Shown here: positions 17,298 to 25,797 of the stretch, piece by piece
How the letters are laid out: each line of letters opens with the position of its first letter
How positions within the stretch are numbered: the first letter of the stretch is position 1
DNA from: Acidobacteriota bacterium
GTDB lineage: Bacteria > Acidobacteriota > Terriglobia > UBA7540
Direction: 5' to 3'
Assembly: GCA_021817045.1 (NCBI GenBank)
Contig: JAKAWG010000040.1
Coordinates: 1 to 43,231, forward strand
DNA length: 43,231 bases
Translations under genes and position numbers: made by a program
Notes under the pieces: model-generated
Seen by the model: only the letters and a program-made list of their open reading frames with translations
Told to the model about the DNA's origin: nothing
Databases searched by the model: none

Positions 17298-17407
17298 GCG
17301 TCATTCCGAGGGCCGGCCTTTTTCCGGCCGGAGGAATCTGCTGTTTATTCAGTTGATCGCAAACTACAAGCAGATTCCTCGCCCACTTCGCGGGATCGGA
17401 GTGACGG
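17298..17407 (+). repeat. Dispersed palindromic intergenic repeat, copy 1 (complete)
   Basis: Arms are GTCATTCCGA (17300-17309) with TCGGAGTGAC (9 of 10), and GAGGAATCTGCT (17331-17342) with a perfect complement AGCAGATTCCTC (17369-17380). An extra small hairpin GGCCGG-CCTTTTT-CCGGCC lies at 17311-17329. A partial second copy is found at 43010-43052. It may double as a transcription barrier behind recR. Confidence 0.65.
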
Positions 17408-17535
17408 TGTCGCTCTCGCGACGCACGCAACGTGCTTCTGAAACCTGATTTCTAGCGAGATCTTTTCACTTCGCATCGTGCCGGGCGCCGCGCTGGTGTT
17501 GCCCTCGAACGGCTAATTTCTCCAGGAGACCCAAA

Positions 17536-19443
17536 ATGAAACTCGCATTTTCCCGGCTGTATCCGGTCCTGATCGTACTGATGCTCGCAGGCGTTGCGCG
17601 GCTCCCAGCGCAGCCTGGCACAACCATCCACCTCAGCGTAGACGCCACCCAGGCGCCGATGAAGATTATTCACACCCATATGGTCATGCCAGTCCATCCC
17701 GGCCCGCTAACTCTTTATTATCCTAAGTGGATTCCCGGTGAACATGCGCCGGATGGGCCCATCCTCAACCTGACTGGTCTTGAATTCAGCGCCAATGGCA
17801 AGCGTATTCCTTGGCGCCGCGACCTGCTGGATATGTATACTTTTCACCTCACAATTCCCGCAGGGGACCGTACGTTGAACGTTTCATTGGATTACATCGA
17901 GCCGGAGATGACTTCCGGCTTTAGCGCAGGAGCTTCCGCCACGGACAAGCTAGCGGTGATCAGTTGGAACCAGAACTTGCTCTATCCCGCCGGCATCCCC
18001 TACCAGCAGATCATCTACGATCCAACCTTGCGCTTGCCACCAGGCTGGAAGTTCGGAACTGCTCTTCCTGTCGAGCAGCAGACGGGGGACGAAATCGTTT
18101 TCAAACCCGTGGCCTTAAACCGGCTCGTCGATTCTCCGGTGCAGGCAGGCCAGTATTCCCGCAGGATTAATATCACTCCTCCCGGCGAGCCGATCCATCA
18201 CGAGATCGACCTGGCCGCGGACAGCCCTGCAGCACTGGAGATGAGCCCGCAACTTCAGAAGGATTACACGAACCTGGTGGCCGAAACTGGCAAGCTCTTC
18301 GAAACACGCCATTACCGCGACTATCACTTTTTGCTGACCTTAAGCGATCACGTGGCACACTTTGGTCTCGAACACCACGAATCCGACGACAGCCGGGTGC
18401 CTGAGCGCACGCTGATCACGCCGGAGCAGATGGAAGCGACAGCCTACCTTCTCCCTCACGAGTTCGTGCACTCGTGGAATGGGAAGTTCCGCCGACCGAA
18501 GGATCTGAGCCCTCCTTACTACGAGCAGCCGATGAGGACAGACATGTTATGGGTTTACGAGGGCCTCACCGATTACCTTGGCGATCTGCTCGCCGCGCGG
18601 TGTGGCTTGTGGACCCCTGCCACCTATCGCCAACTCCTCGCTCTTTACGCAGCGATGCTCGGACCAGGCCGGCCCGGACGCATCTGGCGGCCTCTGCAGG
18701 ACACGGCCGACGCCGCCCAGATTCTCTATTTTGCGCCTCAAGAGTGGGTCAACTGGAGACGCGGAACGGATTTCTACCAGGAAGGCGACCTCCTGTGGCT
18801 GGGAGTGAACACGACCATTCGCAGTCTCACACACGGCCGCAAATCGCTGCGAGATTTTTTGCAATCCTTTTACGGCGGTCCGAACGAAGGACCGCAACTG
18901 AAGACATACACGTTTAACGACTTGGTCGCTGCTCTCAACCAAGTCGCGCCTTACGACTGGGCAAATTTCTTCCACACCCGCCTCCGCTCTGTCTCACCCG
19001 AAGCACCTCTCGGCGGCATCGAAGCAAGCGGCTGGAAGGTGGTCTACAACAACCGCGAGTCGCAACTGCTGAAGGCGGAGGAGGATGTGCGGCACAATGT
19101 GAACGCGGCCTATTCGATCGGGTTACTGCTGAACAGCAACGGCTACATCACCGACTCGATTGTGGGCAAGCCCGCCTATCGCGCCGGAATCTCTGCCGGA
19201 ATGAAGTTGATTGCCATTAACGGGCAGGCGTTCACACCTGGCACGCTTCGGCCCCAACTCCAAGAGGCGCTCGCTGACGGCATGGACAGCTCCCAGCCGT
19301 TGAAGCTCCTCGTGCTGAACGACGACTACTACAAGACGGACTCGCTCGACTACCACGGTGGCGCGCGTTATCCGCACCTCGCCCGCGAACCAGGCAAGCC
19401 CGACCTATTGGATGAGATTTCGGAACCCTTGGCGCGGCACTAG
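17536..19443 (+). CDS. M61-family (glycyl aminopeptidase) metalloprotease with C-terminal PDZ domain
   Basis: A 635-aa exported zinc peptidase. A signal peptide (VLIVLMLAGVARLPAQ) follows a well-placed ATG (CAGGAG upstream). The N-terminal beta-domain (about 30-225) resembles the M61 N-terminal domain. The catalytic core has GLEHHES, the zinc motif HEFVH at 308-312 in PHEFVHSWNGKFRRP, and the third ligand Glu in WVYEGLTDYLG (342). A PDZ-like region lies at about 540-600 (PAYRAGISAGMKLIAINGQ). The family cleaves N-terminal Gly/Ala residues from peptides; periplasmic location is inferred. Its stop overlaps that of the convergent AhpD-like gene. Confidence 0.9.
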   Translation: MKLAFSRLYPVLIVLMLAGVARLPAQPGTTIHLSVDATQAPMKIIHTHMVMPVHPGPLTLYYPKWIPGEHAPDGPILNLTGLEFSANGKRIPWRRDLLDMYTFHLTIPAGDRTLNVSLDYIEPEMTSGFSAGASATDKLAVISWNQNLLYPAGIPYQQIIYDPTLRLPPGWKFGTALPVEQQTGDEIVFKPVALNRLVDSPVQAGQYSRRINITPPGEPIHHEIDLAADSPAALEMSPQLQKDYTNLVAETGKLFETRHYRDYHFLLTLSDHVAHFGLEHHESDDSRVPERTLITPEQMEATAYLLPHEFVHSWNGKFRRPKDLSPPYYEQPMRTDMLWVYEGLTDYLGDLLAARCGLWTPATYRQLLALYAAMLGPGRPGRIWRPLQDTADAAQILYFAPQEWVNWRRGTDFYQEGDLLWLGVNTTIRSLTHGRKSLRDFLQSFYGGPNEGPQLKTYTFNDLVAALNQVAPYDWANFFHTRLRSVSPEAPLGGIEASGWKVVYNNRESQLLKAEEDVRHNVNAAYSIGLLLNSNGYITDSIVGKPAYRAGISAGMKLIAINGQAFTPGTLRPQLQEALADGMDSSQPLKLLVLNDDYYKTDSLDYHGGARYPHLAREPGKPDLLDEISEPLARH

Positions 19444-19964
19444 CGCGTCGGCTCCATTGCGAGGGCGTTGTTGAAGCGGTTGAAATAATTGAATAGACCG
19501 GCCACCGCTGCGATTTCCACAACCTGGCCTTCATCGAAGTGCGCCCGCAGCTCTTGAAAGATCTCATCGGCAACGCGGCTTGAATCGAAGGTCATCTTTT
19601 CCGCGAATTCCAGCGCCGCGCGCTCCCTGGGCGGGAATAGTGTAAGGTCGCCGCGCGCCAGGGCATCGAGTTCCTGTTCGGTTGTTCCCAGCCGCCTTGC
19701 CAAGGCGGTATGCGAGTTCAGTCAATATTCGCACCGGTTAACGTGGGAAATGCGCACCGCGACCATTTCCTTCAGCTTCTTTTCCACCGTTCCTGTATTC
19801 ATGACCGCGCGAAAGTGATCCGTCATGGTCTTTGTGATTTCCGTGCGATGCGCTGCAGTGCGGAACATATTGGGTACGTTCCCGCGCTCCTTGAGGAAGT
19901 GGTCGAAGGTTTCTCTCAGTTCGGGAGCGGCTTGCTCTGGTGACAATTTGGAAAGACGCGGCAT
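19440..19964 (-). CDS. AhpD-like / carboxymuconolactone decarboxylase family protein with in-frame UGA: probable selenoprotein (CxxU)
   Basis: One continuous frame of 174 codons, interrupted only by TGA at 19724-19722 (codon 81). The sequence before it ends AVRISHVNRCEY and after it continues LNSHTALARRLGT, so UGA occupies the second Cys of the AhpD redox motif CxxC-x3-H. Downstream homology (ALEFAEKMTFDSSRVAD, VAGLFNYFNRFNNALAME) is typical of the peroxidase-related AhpD fold and stays in frame. A perfect stem-loop follows 13 nt after the UGA. Decoded as selenocysteine, this would be a thiol/selenol peroxidase-type enzyme. AhpD-like selenoproteins are, to my knowledge, reported from environmental sequences. 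The alternative is a TGC-to-TGA nonsense mutation or sequence error. No selA, selB, selC or selD is in the window. Confidence 0.72.
19692..19708 (-). promoter_or_regulatory. Candidate bacterial SECIS element
   Basis: Reading the minus strand after the UGA: 13 nt, then CCGCCTT-GGC-AAGGCGG, a perfect 7-bp stem with a three-base loop beginning with G. Its apical loop starts 20 nt after the UGA. Bacterial SECIS hairpins sit immediately downstream of the UGA within the coding region and carry a conserved loop G that binds SelB. The hairpin also encodes ordinary AhpD residues (TALARR), so part of it could be coincidental. Confidence 0.6.
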
Positions 19965-20080
19965 ATTATTCCTTTGCGGCGTGGACTAACAGTAACAGTA
20001 CGTATTGTTGTAGCGCCGGTGTCCTCACCAGCGAATTGGGCGGCGATCCAGCGCGTGCAGAATCGCCGCTACAGGGCCGG

Positions 20081-22012
20081 TCAGGAAGTCTCCTGATAGC
20101 CCCCCAGGAACTGCTTGAAAGCAGCCTCGTTGATCTTCAGTTGGCCGGAGCGCAGAAGCGCCTGCTTCAAATCCTCGCGATAAATTTCAAAAGCTAAGTC
20201 ACGCTTCTGCTCGAGCAGTTGATCCGCAATTTGATCCTTCTGCGCGGCGAAATCCGCTTCATTCGCGGGCGTGTGGGAGAGCACCTTGAAGACAACGTAG
20301 AGCCAACCGGAAGGCACGGCGTGGCTCGTCTGGCCCGGCTGGAGCGTGAAGGCCGAGGCCAGCGCCGTCCCGGGAATGAGATTATCCACTTCATCCTGCC
20401 GGCCGAAATCTTGACTCTGTTTCACCGTCAGGCCGAACGACTTTGCAATTTTGGAGAACCCTCCGCTCTTGCACTGCGCGGCGAATGCCTTCGCTTTTTG
20501 CTCTGCCAGGATCTTGGATTGCGCGGTGCGGTAATCTTGTTCCACCCGGTCTTGCACTTCTTTGAGAGCAGGTAAGTGCTCGGGAACAATCTGCGAAACT
20601 TGAATCACCGCCACTCCTTTCGGGACGGTGATGGGCTGCCCGACTCTGTTTAACGATAACTCGAAAGCCAGATTTTCAAAGCTCTGATTGTTGCCGAGAT
20701 CGGCGACTGCCTGATTGTACGCAAAAAGCGGCGTCTCCTGGGCTTCCAGGCCATTCTGCCGGGCAACCGCGTCAAATTCATTCGGGTGCCCGGCGGCCTC
20801 CTGCTCCACCTTATTGGCGAGCGCCTGCTGCGCAGCCTGGACATCCTGCTTTTCTAGTTTCGCCTGAATGGAATCCTTGACTTCATCAAAGGATTTGACG
20901 TGCGCCATCTGGTGGGCTTCCACCTTGATGATGTGGTAGCCGTACTCAGTCTTGACGATGCCGCTGATCTGGCCGGGCTTCAATGAGAATGCTGTATTCT
21001 CAAACGCTTTCACCGTCTGCCCTCGCTGAATCCAGCCCAGCTCACCTCCCTGCGAAGCACTCGTATCATCCGAGTATTTCTTGGCCATGTCGGCAAAGTT
21101 TGCTCCCGCGCGAATCTGCGCCAGGACCTTCTCCGCCTTGGTCAGGGTTGCAGCCTTTTGCTGCGGTGTCTCACCAGTAGTCTTGAACAGGATGTGCGCC
21201 ACCTTAACACGCTCGGGCACGCGATAGTCCGAAATGTGGCTATTGTAGTACTGTTCGAGATCGGCCGGAGTGATGTTCACCTGGGACTTCACCGCGTCAC
21301 GGGTAATAAGAACGTATTTCACCCTACGCTCTTCAGGCACTTTGTACTTAGTGCGGTTCGCCGCAAAATAAGCGTTGAGAGCCTGCGGCGTCACCTGCAC
21401 CGCGCTGACCAACTGGCTCGGGTCAAAGAGCACATACGCAATTTTTGCCTTTTCGTTATGGCGCAGAAACGCGTCGTGTACTTCTTCGGGAGTCACCTGA
21501 ATGTCATCAGTTACCGCCTCGCGCAGTTTACGGATCAGAATCGATTCGCGTAGTTGCCCCTCAAACTGAGGCACCGTCATCCCCGACTCTTCCTGGATCA
21601 GGTTCTCGTAGGCCGCCATCCCGATGAACTGCCCATTCTGATAAAGATAGGGAATCTGGTGCAAAGCCGCGATCAACTCCTGATCGGAGACATCCAAACC
21701 CATTTTCCCGGCCTGGGTCAGCAATGCCTGGCGTAGAATCATCTCGTTCAGCGTGGATTGAGCTAGACGTGCGATCGTCCGCGGGTCGTTAGAAGAATTC
21801 TGCAACTGGGGGCTCAGCGCACGCTGGAGGTCCTCGACGGTGATGTTGGCGCCGTTCAGCGATGCCAGCACGTCGGCTTGCCCTGTCGTTGGATTCCCGC
21901 CGGGAATCGGTGCCAACGTCAGGACCATGCCGAGAGACACGACCCCGAGAAAGAAAATCAGCAGATACTTCATCAGTTTCTTGCGGTTGCCGCCGCGAAA
22001 TAATCGGTACAT
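20081..22012 (-). CDS. ppiD: PpiD/SurA-type peptidyl-prolyl isomerase, membrane-anchored
   Basis: A 643-aa periplasmic folding factor. The N-terminus is cytoplasmic and basic (MYRLFRGGNRKKLMKY) with one membrane helix (LLIFFLGVVSLGMVLTL). A SurA_N-like chaperone domain follows (about 45-230), then a parvulin domain around residues 265-370 with VKVAHILFKTTGE, YSDDTSASQGGELGWIQRG and YGYHIIKVEAH. A second, more divergent parvulin-like/C-terminal chaperone part runs to the end. This is the PpiD layout. The start has AAGGA 7 nt upstream, behind a good promoter. Confidence 0.88.
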   Translation of the reverse strand: MYRLFRGGNRKKLMKYLLIFFLGVVSLGMVLTLAPIPGGNPTTGQADVLASLNGANITVEDLQRALSPQLQNSSNDPRTIARLAQSTLNEMILRQALLTQAGKMGLDVSDQELIAALHQIPYLYQNGQFIGMAAYENLIQEESGMTVPQFEGQLRESILIRKLREAVTDDIQVTPEEVHDAFLRHNEKAKIAYVLFDPSQLVSAVQVTPQALNAYFAANRTKYKVPEERRVKYVLITRDAVKSQVNITPADLEQYYNSHISDYRVPERVKVAHILFKTTGETPQQKAATLTKAEKVLAQIRAGANFADMAKKYSDDTSASQGGELGWIQRGQTVKAFENTAFSLKPGQISGIVKTEYGYHIIKVEAHQMAHVKSFDEVKDSIQAKLEKQDVQAAQQALANKVEQEAAGHPNEFDAVARQNGLEAQETPLFAYNQAVADLGNNQSFENLAFELSLNRVGQPITVPKGVAVIQVSQIVPEHLPALKEVQDRVEQDYRTAQSKILAEQKAKAFAAQCKSGGFSKIAKSFGLTVKQSQDFGRQDEVDNLIPGTALASAFTLQPGQTSHAVPSGWLYVVFKVLSHTPANEADFAAQKDQIADQLLEQKRDLAFEIYREDLKQALLRSGQLKINEAAFKQFLGGYQETS

Positions 22013-22129
22013 ACACTATCCTTTCGACGGACCCGAAGCTCCCACACCTACGACGGCCGCCGGACGCCCGGTAACTTTTGAAGGTAAGAATAAGGCCCGG
22101 GATACGCTCCGAAGCCGTCCTCTTGCTTG

Positions 22130-22159
22130 ATTATAGGGCCAAGGCTCGTGTGACGTAAA
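22130..22159 (-). promoter_or_regulatory. Promoter for ppiD
   Basis: On the minus strand TTTACG (22159-22154) is 18 nt from a perfect TATAAT (22135-22130). Predicted leader is about 110 nt. Confidence 0.6.
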
Positions 22160-22173
22160 CTGACCCGCACCGA

Positions 22174-22899
22174 TCAGGCTTTCCTGCCGGGGTCTATAAA
22201 GTACGCAACCAATGTTTCAGACCAGAAAGTAACTCTCACTCTTGCAATGCGGCTGGTCGGGAAAAGGCGCTGCAGGCGGCTCGCGCTGAGCAAAGCGACG
22301 TTTGCCAGCTTGCCCTTCGGTATGTGACCGCCTAGCAATCGGTTATATTCGCGCTGCAAAACGAGCGGGAGAAATTGAATGAAAGGGAGATGGTAGTGGC
22401 TTTCGAACGGGAACCAGTAATTGGGCGTCGTAACAAACCAGCTTTTCCCCACGCGCATCATCTCCTCGGCGAAGCGTCGCTGGCTGGTACGCCCGAGCAC
22501 GTGCTCGATCACGGCGTTCGAAAAAACGAGGTCGAAGCTCTTATCCGGAAACGGCAGTGAGCATCCGTCGAAGACAGCGTATCGGCAATCCGGATAAAAG
22601 TGCCGCGCGCTCACAACCTCCCGCACCGCGAACCCTCCGGCGACGATGCGCTCCCGATAGGGATAAACATCCTCCAGAGTATAGCGAAGAAAAACCTCGC
22701 CGCTCGCGCCAACGTCAAGCACGCGGTCATTCGCGCGCGGCCGAAACAACTTCCAGCAAAGCTCGAATTTTTTTGTACGCGAAAGACGGCTGAACCGCTT
22801 GAGAAGCCGACGAAAAAGCGAGGCGGTTTTCGCCTCAGAAGGAGCGGACGTTGTGGCGCGGAGCTTGTACACGGCAGGGACGCTCGTGATTGGGATCAT
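22174..22899 (-). CDS. Class I SAM-dependent methyltransferase
   Basis: A 241-aa Rossmann-fold methyltransferase. Motif I is VLDVGASGEVFL (the SAM-binding loop), the acidic and central motifs are in YAVFDGCSLPFPDKSFDLVFSNAVIEHV, and later strands include SWFVTTPNYWFPFESHYHLPF, typical of the Methyltransf_11 type. The hydrophobic FIQFLPLVL segment and basic C-terminus suggest membrane association. The substrate is unknown. Neighbours on the same strand are ppiD (downstream) and a secreted protein, without tight coupling. Confidence 0.82.
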   Translation of the reverse strand: MIPITSVPAVYKLRATTSAPSEAKTASLFRRLLKRFSRLSRTKKFELCWKLFRPRANDRVLDVGASGEVFLRYTLEDVYPYRERIVAGGFAVREVVSARHFYPDCRYAVFDGCSLPFPDKSFDLVFSNAVIEHVLGRTSQRRFAEEMMRVGKSWFVTTPNYWFPFESHYHLPFIQFLPLVLQREYNRLLGGHIPKGKLANVALLSASRLQRLFPTSRIARVRVTFWSETLVAYFIDPGRKA

Positions 22900-22950
22900 C
22901 GCGCTTCAAGATGATCGCCCGCGCTCATTGTAGCATCCGCTGTAACGATG

Positions 22951-23994
22951 TCAGCCGTTTTTCGGCGGTGGCCCGCCGGTGTGATACCTGAAAAACTCGT
23001 CACCTGGGTGTTTAGGCGGAAAGGGCTTCACGGTGTAGCCTGCGGGAACTTCGAAAAGACTCGGCGGCGGCTCGCCCAGTTTGATATTGGTCAGCTTATA
23101 GGTGACCACACCGAAGCGCGGATCGTCGCGCCGCGTCATGACGTTCACTTCCAATTTGGGACTGTACCAGCGGTCGCTGATCACCTTAATCGGCTTTTCA
23201 TTGCCAATTGCGCCGGCCGGTATCACCATCGTCGTGCGCGTGCCGTAGGCGGTAACCCCATCAAAAGTCCGCGTACCGAGAGATTGCGAAGTTTCATTCC
23301 ACTCATGCTCAATTCGGACTTGCCGCGCGAAGTGTCGGAATCGCGCAATGACCCTCGGCGGGTGCGTCATCTTGTAGGCGATTTTGCGAGCTGGAACAAG
23401 CATATAGGTGACGTGGTCAACGGGGTCGTGGATGGTCACCATTTTACCCACAGCGCCACCCCGAGTCATAACGGGCACACCGCCCGACGGGACAACCGCG
23501 CTGACCTCCGGCCCAGGGCCAGCACCACTCTCCTGCGTAACCGTCATATCCCCCTCAGCCCCCACTTCTTTTTTACGCAAAGTCATACGACCATTAAAGG
23601 CCACCATCCGGGCACCACCCGCCCACATTCCCAGCGGCCCTATCCTGTTGGTCTCACGCCGCACGCGTCCCGCGCTGTCGCGATAAATCATGGACGTCTC
23701 CTTGTGGGCGATGACGTTGCCATCCGCCAGCACTTGACGGCTTTCACTTACCGCCTCGGCTGAATAGGGAGCGCCCGTCACCGTCTTCGACTCCCACATC
23801 GGCCCCGTGGAAATGTAAAGAAAATTGGGCATGAACGGCCCTGGAGACAAACCTGGCATTGCCGGAAGCTGCACTGCGCCGGCTGTCGAAGGTGATGGAG
23901 GAGGTGGACTTTGCGCGACTCCCCTGCCGGCCAACGCCAGCGCTATCCAGAGTACCGAGAGTAAAATCGCTGCTTTCCTACACGCTTTCAGCAT
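22951..23994 (-). CDS. Secreted protein of unknown function, part of the 24-25 kb sigma/anti-sigma operon
   Basis: I cannot assign a function. A 347-aa product from the ATG at 23994 (GGAGAG 7 nt upstream); a second ATG at 24018 overlaps the anti-sigma stop codon. The signal peptide is AAILLSVLWIALALAGRGVA. The mature part is a beta-rich domain with features common in acidobacterial exported proteins: TSMIYRDSAGRVRRETNRIG, HDPVDHVTYMLVPARKIAYKM, and the closing PPSLFEVPAGYTV. The last motif recurs in the 42.1-42.8 kb gene (DPSLFKIPAGYTE), so the two are related. Its place after an ECF sigma/anti-sigma pair suggests envelope stress or a shared regulon. Confidence 0.65.
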   Translation of the reverse strand: MLKACRKAAILLSVLWIALALAGRGVAQSPPPPSPSTAGAVQLPAMPGLSPGPFMPNFLYISTGPMWESKTVTGAPYSAEAVSESRQVLADGNVIAHKETSMIYRDSAGRVRRETNRIGPLGMWAGGARMVAFNGRMTLRKKEVGAEGDMTVTQESGAGPGPEVSAVVPSGGVPVMTRGGAVGKMVTIHDPVDHVTYMLVPARKIAYKMTHPPRVIARFRHFARQVRIEHEWNETSQSLGTRTFDGVTAYGTRTTMVIPAGAIGNEKPIKVISDRWYSPKLEVNVMTRRDDPRFGVVTYKLTNIKLGEPPPSLFEVPAGYTVKPFPPKHPGDEFFRYHTGGPPPKNG

Positions 23995-24017
23995 AGTGTC
24001 TCTCTCCGTGCGCGGCA

Positions 24018-24755
24018 TCACTGGCCGGAATAACCAGCCAGCCGAATTGCCCGCGCCATTCCGTCATCTCCCACCACCACATCCGCTTCGATGTATGCTT
24101 CTGAGGCCGCGTCCGGCACGGCGACGCCCATCATAGCAAGCGCCGCCGGGGTCACCGCCACGTGAACAATCTGAGCTCCTCCCGGCAGCGGTGCATCCTC
24201 ACCGTAGGGCAGTAAAATGAAACCGGAATCTTGCTGAGCAGGGGCCGTTGCCAACCGCAACTTGCTCCCCTCCTTAGTGAAGAGGGGAGCCGCAAAGCGG
24301 TGGCGTGGTTGAAAAACTGTCAGATTCGCCCGCTGCGCCTCCTCCACTTGCCCAGACCGCGAAGTCAAAGCGGGAATGGAGGGCCCCGCAACCGCAGGCG
24401 AATTATGGGGCACCGGGAGGGACTGCCGGAACAACCGAACCGCCAGTCCGCCAGCCACTATTGCGACCACTGCCGCCGCAGCCAGCCACACCCTGCGCCG
24501 CTGGGCTCGCCTCGCCCGCCTTTGCTCGCGAACGCACCCCACAAGCGCTGCCTCCACACGCGCCGGCGCTTGCTCGTTGGAATCCGCCGCCCCCAACTCA
24601 GAGAGACTGGCGCTCAATTCCTGGGCCTCGCTTAACTGCCTCCCGCATTCGGAGCATTGGCTGGCGTGCTCGAGCGCCCGCCTCTTCAGACCGGCGTCGG
24701 CCAACTGCCCCCGGGCGAGTTCACACACCAGAATAGAGAAGAAATCGCACTCCAT
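24018..24755 (-). CDS. Membrane anti-sigma factor (zf-HC2)
   Basis: A 245-aa partner of the sigma factor encoded just upstream; start and stop codons overlap (ATGA). The N-terminal zinc-finger signature is HASQCSEC (His-x3-Cys-x2-Cys) near residue 30. A basic stretch and a single membrane helix (VWLAAAAVVAIVAGGLAVRLF, about 90-110) follow, then an extracytoplasmic tail containing GSKLRLATAPAQQDSGFILLPYG. Predicted to sequester the ECF sigma factor at the membrane. Confidence 0.84.
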   Translation of the reverse strand: MECDFFSILVCELARGQLADAGLKRRALEHASQCSECGRQLSEAQELSASLSELGAADSNEQAPARVEAALVGCVREQRRARRAQRRRVWLAAAAVVAIVAGGLAVRLFRQSLPVPHNSPAVAGPSIPALTSRSGQVEEAQRANLTVFQPRHRFAAPLFTKEGSKLRLATAPAQQDSGFILLPYGEDAPLPGGAQIVHVAVTPAALAMMGVAVPDAASEAYIEADVVVGDDGMARAIRLAGYSGQ

Positions 24756-25351
24756 CAGTCTTCCCTCGGTGCTGAGCGAGAATTACATTCCCGGAGCGGC
24801 CTTAGCTTTTCAGCCAAAAGCGAGCGCGCCCTGTGCAAGCGGGACCGCACCGTCCCAACCGCGCAGCCCAAAACCTCCGCAGCTTCGGCATAGCTCATCT
24901 CATTTAGGTCGCAGAGTGCTACCGCTTCGCGATAGACAGGCGGGAGCGTCAAGACCGCCTTGCGCACCCTCTCCATTCTGTCGCTCCGTTCCATGTCGCC
25001 AGCCGGATCCGCGGCGACTCGCGGCTCCCGTGACCCATTAAATCCGTCGTCATCCAGGTCGCTCCATCGCTGCTCGCGCTCGATCATTCGCATCACGCAA
25101 TTACGCCCCACGCCAAAAAGAAAAGACCGCAATGAACCGCGAGCAGGATCGTAGCGCGCGGGATTGCGGATCAGCTCCATGAAAACTTCCTGGGTTGTGT
25201 CCTCAGCCGCGCTCCGGTTCCCCATCATGTGGAGAGCAAAACGAAACACGGCGCCTTGGTGCAGGCGGTAGATGCGCAAAAAACACTCCTCATCCCCGTC
25301 ACGCAGGCCCCGAAGCAGATCGCCGTCTCCAGGATCCAGTTCCCTTTTCAT
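24755..25351 (-). CDS. ECF-type RNA polymerase sigma factor
   Basis: 198 aa from the ATG at 25351 (GCAGGGTG ahead); a longer frame with a GTG start at 25417 is possible. Region 2 has CFLRIYRLHQGAVFRFALHMMG, AEDTTQEVFMELIRNP and SFLFGVGRNCVMRMI. Region 4 has LPPVYREAVALCDLNEMSYAEAAEVLGC followed by GTVRSRLHRAR, a clear helix-turn-helix. The C-terminus overlaps the anti-sigma gene start, implying translational coupling. It is not a close copy of the sigma factor at 6.5-7.1 kb. Confidence 0.9.
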   Translation of the reverse strand: MKRELDPGDGDLLRGLRDGDEECFLRIYRLHQGAVFRFALHMMGNRSAAEDTTQEVFMELIRNPARYDPARGSLRSFLFGVGRNCVMRMIEREQRWSDLDDDGFNGSREPRVAADPAGDMERSDRMERVRKAVLTLPPVYREAVALCDLNEMSYAEAAEVLGCAVGTVRSRLHRARSLLAEKLRPLRECNSRSAPRED

Positions 25352-25688
25352 CACCCTGCCCGGCGATCTGGGTCGCCTCCCATGTAAAGTTCCGTCTCGC
25401 CGTCCAAAAAGTTCCACGAACTGACCTCTCTCCGTCTGCGTTACCCTGGCAGGGCCAGTTTATATCATGAACCTGGGACGTCCTGTAGCGGGCGGTTGGT
25501 TACCGATGAGACAAGCGAATCCGGATTTGAGGCGCTTGTTCCTTGGCGCTGTAACGAATGTGGATACGGCCTGCACGAATTTCTTCCACTCACCGGTGTA
25601 ACGCGGGTGTTCTGCTTTACAAGGTGAACTCCTTTACAAAATCACGCTTAAACATTAGTTAAATTATATCTATTGCAGCAAACGGTAA

Positions 25689-25697
25689 TGGTATACT
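25689..25697 (+). promoter_or_regulatory. Extended -10 promoter for the PilZ coiled-coil gene
   Basis: TG-G-TATACT, in an AT-rich stretch about 100 nt before the ATG at 25798. TTGCAG at about 25675 is too close to be a standard -35. Confidence 0.4.
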
Positions 25698-25797
25698 TTC
25701 TATCTACGTCACGATTACTCTCTCGCAGTGCTTGCCCGGCATCACCAAGTACCAGAACTGGGCAAGTTTGGAGATTGTAAGAAAAATCTTAAACTTC

